Shown: positions 8,866 to 18,171 of the stretch, in pieces
Layout: each line of letters starts with the position of its first letter
Numbering within the stretch: position 1 is the stretch's first letter
NCBI GenBank assembly: GCA_910586385.1
Contig: CAJUGX010000002.1
Span: 186,001 to 250,000 of the forward strand
Length of the DNA: 64,000 nucleotides
Direction of reading: 5' to 3'
Origin: an uncultured Christensenella sp.
GTDB lineage: Bacteria; Bacillota; Clostridia; Christensenellales; UBA1242
Notes under the pieces: model-generated
Databases searched by the model: none
Told to the model about the DNA's origin: nothing
What the model saw: only the letters and a program-made list of their open reading frames with translations
Made by a program: the position numbers and the translations under genes

Positions 8866-9264
8866 TTACTTTTTCAATTTGTTGAGTGCGCTCAGATTTT
8901 TTGAAAGCGAAATTGTTTCTTTTTCAATTTTCTCCAACTTGCCATCAACCGCCACATAGTTTTCGCATTTCACATCAAAGCCCAATTTTCCAATCTCATC
9001 CTGAATATAGTGAAGTTGCAAACAGTGAGGCGATTTGTCGACGCTTGCAAAAACAATCCTCTTGATTTTCTTTGCTCTTATCATCCCAAGCACCTTTGTG
9101 ATTGCCATGTTGATGTGAGATTGTTCAAGACACAAATCAAAGATTGGCAGTCCCATTTTCTCAATCTCTCCAAATGCCTTTGGTTGCATCGCCACAAGAC
9201 AACTGCCCACAATGGCAATCTCCTGCCCACAATCATAAATATTGCTCTTCATCAAATCTTTCAT
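8866..9264 (-). CDS. Hypothetical cytoplasmic protein
   Basis: 132 residues, not recognised. It reads as a small Rossmann-like alpha/beta unit: QEIAIVGSCLVAM, then a helix, KKIKRIVFASVDKSPHCLQLHYIQDEIGK and a second strand VKCENYVAVDGK. Several Cys and His (CGQE, GSCLV, DLCLEQSH, PHCLQLH) could bind a metal or cofactor. CGGAG lies 7 nt before the ATG. It is followed 25 bp later by the alpha/beta hydrolase and probably shares its transcript. Confidence 0.6.
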   Translation of the reverse strand: MKDLMKSNIYDCGQEIAIVGSCLVAMQPKAFGEIEKMGLPIFDLCLEQSHINMAITKVLGMIRAKKIKRIVFASVDKSPHCLQLHYIQDEIGKLGFDVKCENYVAVDGKLEKIEKETISLSKNLSALNKLKK

Positions 9265-9340
9265 ATGTAATCTCCGAAAATAAATTTTTTTCTGTATATT
9301 TTTATTATATCAAAAACAATTCCAACATCAAAACAAAAAA

Positions 9341-9368
9341 GAGGCGATTTGAATCGTCTCTCTTATGT
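9341..9368 (-). terminator. Probable terminator
   Basis: Minus strand hairpin AGAGACGATT / AATCGCCTCT (one mismatch) followed by TTTTTTG, 10 bp after the stop of the membrane protein at 9378. Confidence 0.6.
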
Positions 9369-9377
9369 CCTATATCT

Positions 9378-9887
9378 CTAGAATGCCTTGAATGCAATAT
9401 GTGCAAAAAATCCACAAAGCGCAAGATCAAGCAAAACAAGTTCCACTCCAACAACAAGCCTAATCCACAACTTGTCAATTCTTTTCAAAAGGGCAATATT
9501 CGTATATGCAACCCCGCCAGTTATCGCCCCACAGACTGCTCCAAAAAGCACGCCAAGCCAGTAATTGAGATTTCCCATGCATGACCCAGCAATAATGATT
9601 GCCACACCGCCCAAGCAAATGAGTGCTGTGAAAAACCACTCATACCAAGTTGGTTTTCTTGCAACTTCAACACTTTTGTCAAACATGCTGACTTTCACCC
9701 CAATCACTTGATTTCCACTGACAACAAATTCTTCTGTCTTTCCATCAACATCAAGTTTGAAGTGATTTCTTTTGACTTTTTCAAGTTTGTTTCCATCATA
9801 CGTAAGAGTCACCCTTCCTGTCCAAAAGTTCTCTTCATAGACAAAAGTTTTGCCCATAGTCTGCTCATTTTTCAATTCAACTCTCAT
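9378..9887 (-). CDS. Hypothetical membrane protein downstream of the HTH-InlB protein
   Basis: 169 residues. A soluble N-terminal half of beta strands (RVTLTYDGNKLEKVKRNHFKL, EEFVVSGNQVIGVKVSM) is followed by three or four membrane helices (about 85-165: FFTALICLGGVAIIIAG, WLGVLFGAVCGAITGGVAYT, LVVGVELVLLDLALCGFFAHI). Family not recognised. GAGGTGG is 4 nt before the ATG. The gene starts 9 bp after the stop of the 1058-residue HTH-TM-protease-like protein, so the two are very likely co-transcribed. Confidence 0.7.
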   Translation of the reverse strand: MRVELKNEQTMGKTFVYEENFWTGRVTLTYDGNKLEKVKRNHFKLDVDGKTEEFVVSGNQVIGVKVSMFDKSVEVARKPTWYEWFFTALICLGGVAIIIAGSCMGNLNYWLGVLFGAVCGAITGGVAYTNIALLKRIDKLWIRLVVGVELVLLDLALCGFFAHIAFKAF

Positions 9888-9896
9888 ACAGCCACC

Positions 9897-12800
9897 TCAC
9901 GCTTCAAAAACTTTCAGTGTTGGATTCTTATCTGGATAAATCGTCCAAATATTGCTGTCCCAATTATCAGGCAAACCTGACCAGATGTCAACCATTTCCA
10001 GACTCTCACCAAACTCATTAACCTCATAATCATTGTTCAAAATTTGACCTGAAAATCTTTGCCATCCTTCTCCAGTACTTTCGCTTTTGTTTTTCCCAAC
10101 AAAACCACCAATCATAACGTATGCAATTTTTTCTGGTTTTTCTTTATCAAGAGAAATGTTCCCCGTTGCGAAACAATTTGTAATACCATTTGGATCGTTG
10201 TCATTTACCTTTCCTGCAAAACCTCCAACAACAACCCTGAAACTGTAGTCATCTCCAACAACATTGTCAATATTGTCAAACTTGACTATTATATCCACAG
10301 TGGAGTAAGAATTGGAAATAGTCCCTAGAGTGTCTCCAACAAATCCACCAACATAATCCCTATAGAGAGTTGCTGTGACAGAATTGTTCAAAGCGGTTAC
10401 ACTCATCTTTCCTGTTGAATAACAATTTTGAATTATCCCTGAATAATTGTACCCTACAAATCCACCAAAATCGTTAAAGTATTTCCCCAAATATCTTGTG
10501 AAAGTCATATCAATGTCAGCGTAACATTCAGAAATTTTCCCACCTTCGTTCAACTGCCCAACAAAGGCACCAACTGAGTACTTGTTGTAATAGGAAGCAC
10601 CATTAAATTGAAATTTCCCTTGAACAAAGCATTTTTCAATGGTTGCTTTGCCAACGTAAGCAAAAAATCCGCTTGTTTCTCCAACTCCAACAAAATCTAC
10701 ATTTTCAAATCCAATATTCTTCACTGCTGCTTCTGATGAAATATATCCAAACACTCCAGAAACATTTTTTGCAGTCAAATTTTTGATTGTATGACCTCGT
10801 CCATCAATTTTTCCCTTAAATGGAGAGGACTCGCTCTTCCCGATCGAAGAAGTCAACTCCCATCCACTCATGTCAATGTCATTTACAATTCTGATATTTT
10901 CACTTCTCCAATAATAATCGTCCAACGTCAATCGATAGAATCCCTCTGGAGTAGAAATGGTATAATAATATGGCCGTTCTTCAATAAGTGAATAATAAGC
11001 ATGCAAAACCAAGTCACCCGTCGAGCCTTGCTCTATTTTTGAAATAATTTTTCCTTTCCAACTATCAACTCTCCAATCTACAAATCTCACGCCCAATGCT
11101 GGTGCATCGTTGAGAGTGATTGTTGGGGTTTCCACAGTGTAAGTATATGGGTTGTCTACACCCTCAATGTCACGTTCTCCGTACTTATAAGATATCTTGT
11201 ATATAATGATCTCATATTTTGCATATAGTGTGACATCCTCCTCAGTCCCCAATTCGATTTTTGTCACTGGTTGTCCCTCAAATTTCTCATTGTCATACCA
11301 ACCTAAAAATTTATATCCTTTTTTGGTAGGGATACGATTGCTGATATCTTTTGACGATATTTCATAAAACACTTCACTTTCTCCAACCGACAACTCTCCT
11401 CCATCTGTGACGTAATTGATTGTGTGTTCTGTTGGAGCAAAAATGGCATAAAGGACCAAGTCTCGACAAGGTATTATTGGCAGAGATTTAAGGTAACTTC
11501 CGCCATCACTTCTCTCGCTCCACCCCAAAAAAGTATATCCCTTTTTGGTAGGACTTTTCAATGTGATATCATCATGAACAGTGTAGGATGAAGGATTTTC
11601 TCCTTCCAAAACTCCGTCATTTAGATGATACACAACCGAAAATACGGACTGGTTCCATTTTGCATAAAATGTTTTTTCTTCTAGCAAAGCCGCTGCAAAT
11701 TTTTCAATCTTGGCACCAGAGAAATCCGCATTTTCATACCACCCCAAAAACTCAAATCCATTTCGAGATGGATTTGACAGAACAATCTCTTCATCAAAGC
11801 AAGTGTATGTCTGCTTGTTGTTCGGAGAGTTTATTCCACCATTAAGAACATAGTTGATTGTGTAAATTATAGGTTCCCAATTCGCAAGCAATGTAATTGT
11901 CCCGCCGGAATAGGATAATCCACAGATTTCTCTCTCATCCGCGTAAATATAAGAGTCTCTAAACTTCCAACCAGCAAATTGATGTCCAGTCTTGTAAAAT
12001 TTGTTTTTGTTTAAGTTTACACTGCTGAAACGAAGAACCTCTTGATTTGGCATATAGCCACCATCAGCACCATTGGCATCAAAGACGATTGTATATGTGC
12101 CATACTCATCTATCGCCTTATTTCTGAGCGTAATGTTTTTGTCTCTCTTGATTTTTTTGACTTGGTTGATTGGAAGGATTGTGTTGAAAAATCCACTTAC
12201 ACCAATCGAACTTTCCCCTGTGGTGATTCCAATGACTTTTCCGTTTTTGTTCAATATTGCCCAACCACAATCGCCATTTGAAACATCTGATGAAGATTGG
12301 AAGTAAGCAATGCCTTTGTCAGAATAAGTTTTCTCCCAAATCACTCCTTCCGTCAGCATACGCTTTGCATTTTTGCCAGAAGAAAACCCAAGGGCAAAGA
12401 TGTCGTCTGCCATCTTGACTTTGTTGCTGTTTCCAAGTTTGAGCCCCTTTGATTTTGAAATGCCAACCTTGAAAATGACAATGTTTGTGTCCTTGTCGTA
12501 CCCCAAGATTTTTTTAATCTTGTATGCTTTTCCATTTGCGAGTTTGACCTCTGCATTGTCACAACCATCAAATATATCATAAGTGCTGATCGCCGTCCCA
12601 TGGCTGTCAATAAAAAATCCAACACCACCATCATAGAACGAGTTCCCTCTATATGCGCTTACTTGAAAAATTGAAGATTCTGTTTTCTTAAATATTTGAT
12701 TTCCAGAATATGTATTTTGAACACAAATTGCAACGAGTCCAAAGACAAGCGTCACCACTGCAAGGCATGCGATAAGAATATACCACAAATTTTTGTGGAA

Positions 12801-13073
12801 AAAGTTTTTCCAATTTCCACGACCAACAGTTTTTGAATTACTCTGTGTCACGCTTGTGCCACTTGACTCTCCTGTCGACAACTCAAAAAAGTCAGAGATC
12901 GAAATGTTGAAAATCTTCGACATAGAGTTGATAGATTCCAAATCTGGTTCAGACAAATCGTTTTCCCATTTTGAAATCGCTTGATATGAGACATTAAGCA
13001 TGTTACCAAGTTCTTTTTGAGTCATGCCTCTTTCTTTTCTAAGTTTAGCAATCGTCTTTCCGTATTTCGTCAC
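9897..13073 (-). CDS. HTH-TM-protease-like-InlB repeat-GLUG surface protein
   Basis: 1058 residues starting at GTG behind a strong AAGGAGGTGA site. Order: XRE-type HTH (4-58: MTQKELGNMLNVSYQAISKWE); one membrane helix (97-118); HtrA/trypsin-like domain (135-310); five InlB/Listeria-Bacteroides-type repeats ending in AxW/YAK motifs (about 327-400, 403-473, 478-546, 550-620, 624-693); a GLUG-repeat beta-helix (700-1040, repeated GGFVG/GAFVG with CYSTG). The catalytic triad is lost: His position is D166 (TYDIF), Asp position is N197 (DTNIVIF), Ser position is C269 (NGDCGW). Topology implies HTH inside and the rest outside. Linked to the membrane gene at 9378. Confidence 0.82.
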   Translation of the reverse strand: MTKYGKTIAKLRKERGMTQKELGNMLNVSYQAISKWENDLSEPDLESINSMSKIFNISISDFFELSTGESSGTSVTQSNSKTVGRGNWKNFFHKNLWYILIACLAVVTLVFGLVAICVQNTYSGNQIFKKTESSIFQVSAYRGNSFYDGGVGFFIDSHGTAISTYDIFDGCDNAEVKLANGKAYKIKKILGYDKDTNIVIFKVGISKSKGLKLGNSNKVKMADDIFALGFSSGKNAKRMLTEGVIWEKTYSDKGIAYFQSSSDVSNGDCGWAILNKNGKVIGITTGESSIGVSGFFNTILPINQVKKIKRDKNITLRNKAIDEYGTYTIVFDANGADGGYMPNQEVLRFSSVNLNKNKFYKTGHQFAGWKFRDSYIYADEREICGLSYSGGTITLLANWEPIIYTINYVLNGGINSPNNKQTYTCFDEEIVLSNPSRNGFEFLGWYENADFSGAKIEKFAAALLEEKTFYAKWNQSVFSVVYHLNDGVLEGENPSSYTVHDDITLKSPTKKGYTFLGWSERSDGGSYLKSLPIIPCRDLVLYAIFAPTEHTINYVTDGGELSVGESEVFYEISSKDISNRIPTKKGYKFLGWYDNEKFEGQPVTKIELGTEEDVTLYAKYEIIIYKISYKYGERDIEGVDNPYTYTVETPTITLNDAPALGVRFVDWRVDSWKGKIISKIEQGSTGDLVLHAYYSLIEERPYYYTISTPEGFYRLTLDDYYWRSENIRIVNDIDMSGWELTSSIGKSESSPFKGKIDGRGHTIKNLTAKNVSGVFGYISSEAAVKNIGFENVDFVGVGETSGFFAYVGKATIEKCFVQGKFQFNGASYYNKYSVGAFVGQLNEGGKISECYADIDMTFTRYLGKYFNDFGGFVGYNYSGIIQNCYSTGKMSVTALNNSVTATLYRDYVGGFVGDTLGTISNSYSTVDIIVKFDNIDNVVGDDYSFRVVVGGFAGKVNDNDPNGITNCFATGNISLDKEKPEKIAYVMIGGFVGKNKSESTGEGWQRFSGQILNNDYEVNEFGESLEMVDIWSGLPDNWDSNIWTIYPDKNPTLKVFEA

Positions 13074-13525
13074 CAGAGGTCACCTCCTTATGAATAGTAT
13101 ACAGTAATAGCACACCAAATATAAAGTTTTTATTCTCAACTGTTGGTTGAATTTCCTTATTTTTGGTTGAAATCAAGTTTTGTTTTGAGATCAAAACCTT
13201 TGTCATTCCACAAAAAATTATTAATTTAATCTTTTTTTATAAAAACCCCTGCTTGGTCTCTTTTCAAGCATTTCACCAACATTCTCTTCTCCCCCCCCAA
13301 AAAAAAATTTTTCTGCAAAACCTTTTTAACATCCTATTTCCCATGACACTTCCAATCCAAAAGCGAACTCCTCAGTTCACACTGTCTGAATTTCATTTAT
13401 CTTCTTAAAAGCCTATTTAAATATCAAAATTGTCGGACCAATATTTACAAAAATATAATACCATAATCTCAAAATCTTGTATACCATTTAAAGCAAAAAA
13501 AATTCGACATTTTTCGCTTGTTTGT
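13074..13525. other. Non-coding interval
   Basis: About 450 bp between divergent genes with no supported ORF. It holds a run of eight C followed by nine A (13291-13307) and a possible minus-strand -10 (TATACT) near 13097 for the HTH-InlB gene, whose -35 is weak. Nothing else was seen. Confidence 0.5.
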
Positions 13526-13554
13526 TTGACTTGCAAAAATTCGAATTGTATAAT
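13526..13554 (+). promoter_or_regulatory. Sigma-A promoter of mscS
   Basis: TTGACT (13526-13531), 17-bp spacer, TATAAT (13549-13554). Start of transcription is expected near 13561, leaving a short leader with the AAAGGAG site before the ATG at 13585. Confidence 0.85.
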
Positions 13555-13584
13555 CTATACAGGAAATACAAAGGAGAAAAATCT

Positions 13585-14646
13585 ATGGATTGGAAAAAGA
13601 TTTGGAATGACATTTGCAATTATTTCAAAACCAATGTTTGGAATATTGTTTGGTTCTTTGCAATCCTCGTAATTGGAATAATTGTCATCAAAATTTTGCT
13701 GACAGTGGTGCGAAAAATCTTAAAGCACACAAGGATGGAGAAAATTGCCCAACAATTTATTTGTACCATACTTAAATTCGTTTTATGGCTTGTTCTTATC
13801 TTGTTGTTGCTGTCTCAACTTGGAGTCGAAATCACAGGAATCCTGACCGCATGCAGTGCTGTCATCTTGGCTGTTGGTATGGCTTTGCAAAATGCAATTT
13901 CAAACGTGGCAAATGGCATCATAATTATATCAAGCCATATGTTCAAAAAAGGTGATTACATCATCACAAATGGAGTCGAAGGAAACATAACAGACATAAA
14001 CTTTATGTTTACAACTCTTATTACAACAGACAACAAAAAAATCACATTGCCAAACAGCAACCTTATCAACAACAATGTGACAAACCTTGGAGCTTATCCA
14101 AAGCGTAGAGTTGATTTCACATTTTCAGTTGCTTATGAGAGTGATGTTGAATTGGTAAAGAAAATTGTAACAGATGTGATGGCCAGCAATGGAAAGGTTT
14201 ACCTTGACCCAGCCCCATTCTGCAGACTTAAAGTCCTCAACGCAAGCAGCATCGATTTCTTTGCAAACTGCTGGTGTGACAATTCAGACTATTGGGACGT
14301 CTACTATTACATAATTGAAAATGTTTACAATGAATTCAAACGCAAAAACATATCCGTTCCTTATAACCAACTTGAAGTGCGTGAACGAAAAGACAAAGTG
14401 ACAATGCCAGTAAGCGGCAAAGGACTTCCAAAGAGAGTTGAAAAAGAAAGACCTAATCATGAAGAGACCCCTATTGAATCTTTCACAAAAATCTTCAACC
14501 ACAAAAAGAAAGACAAACAGAAAGACAAGAAGATGAAAAAACAAGCCAAGCATCTTTCTAAAGAATCGAAAATTGAAGATCCTGTAAAACCAGTGAAGCA
14601 AAAGCATGAAAGTGCTCAGACCGCACCAACAAAAGAGAAAAAATAA
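13585..14646 (+). CDS. mscS: Small-conductance mechanosensitive channel
   Basis: 353 residues. Three membrane helices (about 18-45, 60-82, 88-118); the third carries the pore sequence GMALQNAISNVANGIIIIS, then the beta domain (KKGDYIITNGVEGNITDINFMFTTL, NSNLINNNVTNL) and the alpha/beta domain of MscS. The family releases solutes upon hypo-osmotic shock. The last 60 residues or so form a Lys-rich, probably disordered tail beyond the usual end. The ATG at 13585 is 8 nt after AAAGGAG; a longer frame to 13522 would start inside the promoter. Confidence 0.92.
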   Translation: MDWKKIWNDICNYFKTNVWNIVWFFAILVIGIIVIKILLTVVRKILKHTRMEKIAQQFICTILKFVLWLVLILLLLSQLGVEITGILTACSAVILAVGMALQNAISNVANGIIIISSHMFKKGDYIITNGVEGNITDINFMFTTLITTDNKKITLPNSNLINNNVTNLGAYPKRRVDFTFSVAYESDVELVKKIVTDVMASNGKVYLDPAPFCRLKVLNASSIDFFANCWCDNSDYWDVYYYIIENVYNEFKRKNISVPYNQLEVRERKDKVTMPVSGKGLPKRVEKERPNHEETPIESFTKIFNHKKKDKQKDKKMKKQAKHLSKESKIEDPVKPVKQKHESAQTAPTKEKK

Positions 14647-14674
14647 AAGGACTTGTGCAAGTCCTTTTTTTCTT
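14647..14674. terminator. Bidirectional terminator
   Basis: AGGACTTGTGCAAGTCCT forms a tight hairpin followed by seven T on the plus strand; the A-rich left side gives a T run on the minus strand, so it can end both mscS and the convergent methyltransferase gene. Confidence 0.85.
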
Positions 14675-14677
14675 CTA

Positions 14678-15364
14678 TCAATTTTTCTTTTCAACCTCTG
14701 CAACCATTGAGGAAACAAACCCCGCGATTGTTTTGTCAATATAATAATTCAAAACTTTGAGATTCGCCTTTTCAAGTTCTGCCAAATATTCTTCCCATGT
14801 GACCATCCTGCAAGAAGTTGTGGCAACCTGCACAGTTTTTCCTTCAAACGATCTTTCTGCCAACTCAAATGCCTTACATGGGTCAGTTTTCCGAGTCATT
14901 TGTCCGTCGCCCATAACAATTATGAATGCCTTTCCATCATCTTTCAAATGATCAAAAACAAATCTAAGAAACTTACATCTGTCCCCGTCATCCACCAACA
15001 TGTGCAAAACCGCCACGGAAAAAATGAAATCGTATTTCTTTTTTAATTTGTTGTCCAAAATATCCATCACAAAAAAATGGCTTTCATCAACATTGAATTC
15101 TTTTGCCTTCTGTTTGCACCACTTGATTGCTTCCGAAGAAACGTCGCTTGCCTCAACGTTGAAATTTTTCAACAACAAATTTAAGGCATTTTGTCCTTCT
15201 CCACAACCAATCTCCAAAATGCTTGAGTTTTTGTCTGCATGATATTTTTTGAGAAGTTTTTCAATGGTTGGGCTTGAACTTTCTCCAGCCCATGCACAAC
15301 CCATCTCTTCATGGATTTTTTTGTACCTATCATCATAGGCTTCATAATATTTTCTTTTCTTCAT
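14678..15364 (-). CDS. Class I SAM-dependent methyltransferase
   Basis: 228 residues. LEIGCGEGQNALNLL is the SAM-binding motif I, VEASDVSSEAI the acidic loop, FVMDILD motif III and FIFSVAVLHMLVD motif IV. After that come IIVMGDGQMTRKTD and a C-terminal ELEKANLKVLNYYIDKT segment, the architecture of small-molecule or tellurite-resistance-like methyltransferases. The substrate cannot be inferred. GAGG is 4 nt before the ATG. Convergent with mscS across a shared terminator. Confidence 0.85.
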   Translation of the reverse strand: MKKRKYYEAYDDRYKKIHEEMGCAWAGESSSPTIEKLLKKYHADKNSSILEIGCGEGQNALNLLLKNFNVEASDVSSEAIKWCKQKAKEFNVDESHFFVMDILDNKLKKKYDFIFSVAVLHMLVDDGDRCKFLRFVFDHLKDDGKAFIIVMGDGQMTRKTDPCKAFELAERSFEGKTVQVATTSCRMVTWEEYLAELEKANLKVLNYYIDKTIAGFVSSMVAEVEKKN

Positions 15365-15398
15365 AAAACCTCATCATTTTTGTATCAAGAAATTTCAA

Positions 15399-16040
15399 TC
15401 AGTCCTTTGCCAATTCTCTAAACTCGTCGCAATTCAAAAGTTTGTTTTCTGTCATAAAGTCATATATCTGATTGAAATCTCCTTGAAAATGAAGTGCATT
15501 CATCCCAAGGGCAAGTGCCGGCTTGATATCGTGATTGAGATTGTCGCCAATCATAAGCATTTCTTCTGGCTTACAATTTTCTCTTTCCCTAATCTTTTCA
15601 AGCAAAACCGCCTTCGAGTCGTCGTCAATCAAATCCATGGCAAGGACATCTTTAAAGTTGTTGATATCCAAGCCATAATTTTGAAAATGATACCTGAGAT
15701 AATAAACATTTGACATTGAAGCAACATACAAAGAAAATCTTCTTTTCAATTTCATAAAAAATTTGTTTGGCAAAACCTTGACTTTTTCTCCGGTGGTGTG
15801 CAAATAAATGTTTTTGTTGTAAAGAGTGGCAAACTTTTTGTAATCCAACCCCTCTTTACGGCAAACTTCCACAATATCCTTCACATCCATCTTTTCCAAC
15901 CCATACTGCCTGTTGAGCCATTCGTAAAGCCCTTCCTCTTGGAAACATTGTTCAAAGATAATCCTGTCATACAACTTTGGATCACCCGCATACCCAGTAT
16001 AAATTGTTTGGTCAAAATCAAAAACAATCGTCTTAATCAT
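15399..16040 (-). CDS. HAD-superfamily hydrolase
   Basis: 213 residues. Motif I is FDFDQTIYTGY (nucleophile Asp in DFDQT), motif II is YVASMSN, and motifs III/IV are KAVLLEKIRERENCKPEEMLMIGDNLNHDIKPALALGM. The layout with a helical cap after motif I is that of phosphoglycolate-phosphatase-like and pyrimidine-5'-nucleotidase-like enzymes. Substrate unknown. The ATG at 16040 lies 7 nt after GGGAG; an upstream in-frame ATG at 16064 lacks a site. It is 35 bp upstream of the methyltransferase. Confidence 0.85.
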   Translation of the reverse strand: MIKTIVFDFDQTIYTGYAGDPKLYDRIIFEQCFQEEGLYEWLNRQYGLEKMDVKDIVEVCRKEGLDYKKFATLYNKNIYLHTTGEKVKVLPNKFFMKLKRRFSLYVASMSNVYYLRYHFQNYGLDINNFKDVLAMDLIDDDSKAVLLEKIRERENCKPEEMLMIGDNLNHDIKPALALGMNALHFQGDFNQIYDFMTENKLLNCDEFRELAKD

Positions 16041-16075
16041 TTGCAATCTCCCAAAATCAATCACTTACATATATT

Positions 16076-16157
16076 TGGTGCGGATAAGAGGACTTGAACC
16101 TCCACCCTCTCGGACTGGAACCTAAATCCAGCGTGTCTGCCATTCCACCATATCCGC
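16076..16157 (-). tRNA. tRNA-Leu (UAG)
   Basis: Acceptor GCGGATA / TATCCGC with discriminator A and an encoded CCA. The anticodon stem CTGGA / TCCAG encloses TTTAGGT, giving anticodon TAG, and a class II variable arm (CCGAGAGGG) follows, which fits tRNA-Leu reading CUA. Stands alone between the HAD gene and a divergent membrane-protein gene. Confidence 0.93.
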
Positions 16158-16271
16158 ATAAAAAGATTTTATCACAAATCAATCTTTTTTACAAGCAACA
16201 ATCAAAACTGCAAGTAATTTTCTTTTGATTTGAAAAATATTTGTGATAAACTGAAAAGGTAAGGAGTTTTT

Positions 16272-16703
16272 ATGCAAAATTTTGGAATGTCAATGCTGTG
16301 GTTTTGGGTTTGTTATATTGCGGTCACACTCGTCGGAATGCTTCACACAATTTTCAACATCACAGTCCTTCATATGAAATCAATGAAAGAAGGCCCTGGC
16401 ATGGGTGAAGGTTATGAAAAGACAAAACCTTGGCACCCACTTTACAACATCATTTTGTTTTCACTTTTTGGCTGGCTTTATATGAATGGTCTCTCAAATC
16501 CAACTTGGCAAGAGGCACTCATAACTGGTGCAATCTGGACATCGATTTGCATTGTGTTTGACCTTTTTGGCTGGGTACTCATCAAACATCCATGGAGACT
16601 GACATTCAAAGAGTTTTATGTTGATTATCAACCATGGATAACTCTCATCTACATCGCAATCTTTGCAGGCCCAGTGATTGGCTGGGCTTTCACCCTTATA
16701 TAA
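16272..16703 (+). CDS. Four-helix hypothetical membrane protein
   Basis: 143 residues with an AAGGAG site before the ATG. Four hydrophobic helices are visible (about 7-28, 58-72, 80-105, 118-142). The conserved-looking stretch LIKHPWRLTFKEFYVDYQPWITLIY suggests a family, but I cannot name it. No catalytic or transport motif is evident. It stands alone and ends in a strong terminator shared with the M18 peptidase gene. Confidence 0.7.
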   Translation: MQNFGMSMLWFWVCYIAVTLVGMLHTIFNITVLHMKSMKEGPGMGEGYEKTKPWHPLYNIILFSLFGWLYMNGLSNPTWQEALITGAIWTSICIVFDLFGWVLIKHPWRLTFKEFYVDYQPWITLIYIAIFAGPVIGWAFTLI

Positions 16704-16740
16704 AAAGAAAGAAGAGGAGTCCTCTTCTTTCTTTTTCAAT
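16704..16740. terminator. Bidirectional terminator
   Basis: A near-perfect palindrome centred on AGGAGTCCT (arms AAAGAAAGAAGAGGA and its complement) followed by TTTTTC. It lies between the convergent membrane-protein and aminopeptidase genes and can serve both. Confidence 0.85.
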
Positions 16741-16743
16741 TTC

Positions 16744-18105
16744 CTATGATTTCATTCCATAAAATGCTTTGTACGCTCTGTAAGTCTCATAAACATCCAC
16801 TTTGCTGACAATCTCCCAAGGTGCATGCATGTTGAGCACTGGCACACCAGCATCGATGACATTCATGCCATACTTTGCCATGATGTAAGCGATTGTTCCG
16901 CCACCGCCTTGGTCAACTTTCCCCATCTCAGTTGCTTGATATGTCACTTTTGCATCGTCAAGACATTTTCTAAGTTTTGAGATAAATTCTGGATTTGCAT
17001 CATTGGCGCCTGACTTTCCACGTGCGCCAGTAAATTTGTTGAAAGAAATTCCTTTTGCAAAATGGGCATCAGTCTCAACATTGTATGCACTTGTGTAAGT
17101 TGGATCAACCGCAGCAGTCACATCACTTGAAAGCGTGTTTGAATTTGTGAGTGCCCGACGAAGTGAAAGTTCACTGTATTGCCCGCACAAATTCATGATT
17201 TCTGCCATTGTGTTTTCAAAGAATTTACTCTCCATTCCAGTTGCACCAACGCTTCCAATTTCTTCCTTGTCAACAAGGAGATTGACAACTGTGTATTCTG
17301 GATTTTTGGTTTCAAGAAGTGCCTTAAGTCCAGTATAAGCACAAACCCTGTCATCGTGTCCATATCCAATAATCATGCTTGAGTCAAGCCCGCAGTCACG
17401 AGCCTTTCCAGCAGGCACAACTTCAATTTCTGCTGAGAAGAAATCATCTTCGGTGATGTTTTTCGTTTTCAGAAGATTCAAAATTGCAGTCTTAAATTTT
17501 TCTTTTTCAACTTTTCCATCAGCGATGTTTCCACCCAAAAGGTTGAGATCTTCCCCTTTAACATCCTTTGGATCTGGCTTTCTATCAAGGTGTGGCAAAA
17601 GGTCAGAGATTGCAAAAACTGGATCATCTCCTTCTCCGCAAACAACATCAAATTGAGTGCCGTCCTTTCTGAAAATGACACCATGCATTGCAAGTGGTTG
17701 TGCAAGCCATTGATACTTTTTGATTCCGCCATAATAGTGCGTGTCAAGCATGCAGAAGCCTTGGCTCTCATAAAGAGGTTTTGCTTTGAGGTCAAGTCTT
17801 GGAGAATCGATATGCGCCCCAACGATGTTGATTCCCTTTTCGATTGGTTGCTTTCCAATCACGCAAAGCATAACATTTTTGTCCATGTTGACAGCATAGA
17901 CTTTGTCTCCTGCTTTAAGTTTCTTTCCACTTTCAATCAAGGTTTTCAAGTTTTTGAATCCATTCTTTTCAGCCTCTGCAACAGCAAACTTAACACATTC
18001 TCTTTCCGTCTTATTTTCACTCAAAAAAGTTTTGTAATCTCCACAAAACGTTTCAACTTCTTTTCTTTTTTCTCCACTGTAGTTTTCCCACAAATTTGTT
18101 TTCAT
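16744..18105 (-). CDS. M18-family aminopeptidase
   Basis: 453 residues, close to the family's usual length. Metal ligands are visible: GAHIDSPRLDLK (His, Asp), the DKEEIGSVG Glu pair, ETDAHFAKG and VLNMHAPWE (last His). M18 enzymes are dodecameric cytoplasmic metallo-aminopeptidases that trim acidic or neutral N-terminal residues from peptides. The ATG at 18105 follows GGAGG; the longer frame to 18162 begins in intergenic DNA. Monocistronic. Confidence 0.92.
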   Translation of the reverse strand: MKTNLWENYSGEKRKEVETFCGDYKTFLSENKTERECVKFAVAEAEKNGFKNLKTLIESGKKLKAGDKVYAVNMDKNVMLCVIGKQPIEKGINIVGAHIDSPRLDLKAKPLYESQGFCMLDTHYYGGIKKYQWLAQPLAMHGVIFRKDGTQFDVVCGEGDDPVFAISDLLPHLDRKPDPKDVKGEDLNLLGGNIADGKVEKEKFKTAILNLLKTKNITEDDFFSAEIEVVPAGKARDCGLDSSMIIGYGHDDRVCAYTGLKALLETKNPEYTVVNLLVDKEEIGSVGATGMESKFFENTMAEIMNLCGQYSELSLRRALTNSNTLSSDVTAAVDPTYTSAYNVETDAHFAKGISFNKFTGARGKSGANDANPEFISKLRKCLDDAKVTYQATEMGKVDQGGGGTIAYIMAKYGMNVIDAGVPVLNMHAPWEIVSKVDVYETYRAYKAFYGMKS

Positions 18106-18171
18106 TCTATCCCCTCCTATTATAAAATCATTATACAAGATGTTTGAGAAAAATAAAAACAATTTAAGGAC

